Assembly (NCBI GenBank): GCA_907163375.1
Contig: CAJQUW010007819.1
Span: 1,240,001-1,304,000, forward strand
DNA: 64,000 nt
Reading direction: 5' to 3'
Origin: Prostheceraeus crozeri
Lineage: Eukaryota > Platyhelminthes > Polycladida > Euryleptidae
Positions 63,571 through 64,000 of the stretch are shown here, in pieces. Both the position numbers and the translations under genes were made by a program. The notes beneath the pieces were generated by a model, which saw only the letters and a list, made by a program, of their open reading frames with translations, was not told where the DNA came from and searched no databases. Positions within the stretch are counted from its first letter, which is position 1. Every line of letters begins with the position of its first letter.

Positions 63571-63808
63571 TATAAAAACGAAGACAAGGTCAATAATAAA
63601 ATGTATTGAAGAGATTTCGACTGCGCCTTTGTCAATTCAATAAAACAGCAACTACCTCTAACAGAGCAACAAGAAAAGACAGTATCTTTTCTATACATAT
63701 CTTTTCTTGTTGCTCTGTCAGAGGTAGTTGCTGTTTTATTGAATTGACAAAGATGTAGTCGAAAACTCTTCAATACATTTTATTATTGACCTTGTCTTCG
63801 TTTTTATA
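63571..63808. repeat. Long perfect-register hairpin (108-bp arms)
   Basis: Arms 63571-63678 and 63701-63808 are reverse complements without any gap, with about five mismatches (roughly 95%), around a 22-base loop. Shared cores include AAGACAAGGTCAATAATAAA and AATAAAACAGCAACTACCTC. It looks like a young foldback MITE. If transcribed it would give a hairpin RNA of about 238 nt. Confidence 0.95.
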
Positions 63809-64000
63809 AAGTTTACAAGTAGGTCAATGGTGAACCGAATTCATCTAATCTATTGTGTATATATATTTTTATTATTCTTTCAATAGTCACTGCCAAAAGA
63901 TAATGAGCTGTTTTCTTCCTTCATACTATTGACAATAGCTAGAGGCTGCTGACTTTTCGATACACAGAGATGCTTTGTCTGCGTGTTTGGGTCTGGAGAT

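Overview
This window is nuclear DNA of a multicellular animal. It has split protein-coding exons with consensus GT-AG borders, long introns, and a very dense load of eukaryotic transposons. Polinton, Penelope-like, Harbinger, Tc1 and mariner elements together, plus frequent TAGGCCTA and TACATGTA words, suggest an aquatic (probably marine) invertebrate. That identification is inference; no marker gene fixes the species.

Host genes. The only clearly recognisable host genes are on the minus strand: two related, tandemly arranged RhoGAP-domain genes. Gene 2 (right) has exons at 63060-63258 (basic linker), 34426-34611, 23874-24005 and 21473-21648. Gene 1 (left) has exons at 11860-12045, 9504-9635 and 7450-7552. 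Matching exons have identical lengths (186 and 132 bp) and matching splice phases, so the pair arose by duplication. Everything else lies in their introns or flanks.

Layout. 1-4.34 kb: part of a virus-like (Polinton-type) element running off the left edge. 4.34-6.5 kb: gene-free repeats, ending in a mariner fragment (6.5-6.7 kb). 7.7-8.8 kb: LINE and Penelope-like remnants, one with a hammerhead-ribozyme-like motif. 10.6-18.4 kb: foldback repeats, TA microsatellites and an AGCGCC repeat family. 18.47-19.96 kb: a 5'-truncated Penelope-like element between 214-bp inverted repeats, set in TA repeats. 26.2-27.9 kb: a decayed Tc1 element. 30.25-33.54 kb: an element with 8-bp target duplications, split by an inserted Harbinger (nuclease gene whole, MADF gene frameshifted). 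34.9-36.1 kb: another Penelope-like remnant. 36.47-54.45 kb: a full-length Polinton/Maverick fossil with roughly 0.8-kb terminal inverted repeats, AG...CT ends and the family's standard gene set. 55.41-58.91 kb: two intact-looking Tc1-like transposases in nested elements. 61.8-62.5 kb: a decayed mariner-like element. 63.57-63.81 kb: a 108-bp-armed perfect-register hairpin.

Main candidate for something undescribed. The AT-rich Polinton is peppered with short GC-rich palindromes (cores GGGC-TTC-GCCC, GAACC-GAA-GGTTC and GACATC-AGA-GATGTC). They lie between genes and also inside reading frames, where they add a recurring R-A-S-P type peptide to otherwise unrelated proteins. They behave like a tiny palindromic mobile repeat adapted to insert in coding sequence. 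Polinton-type fossils are described only as fossils.
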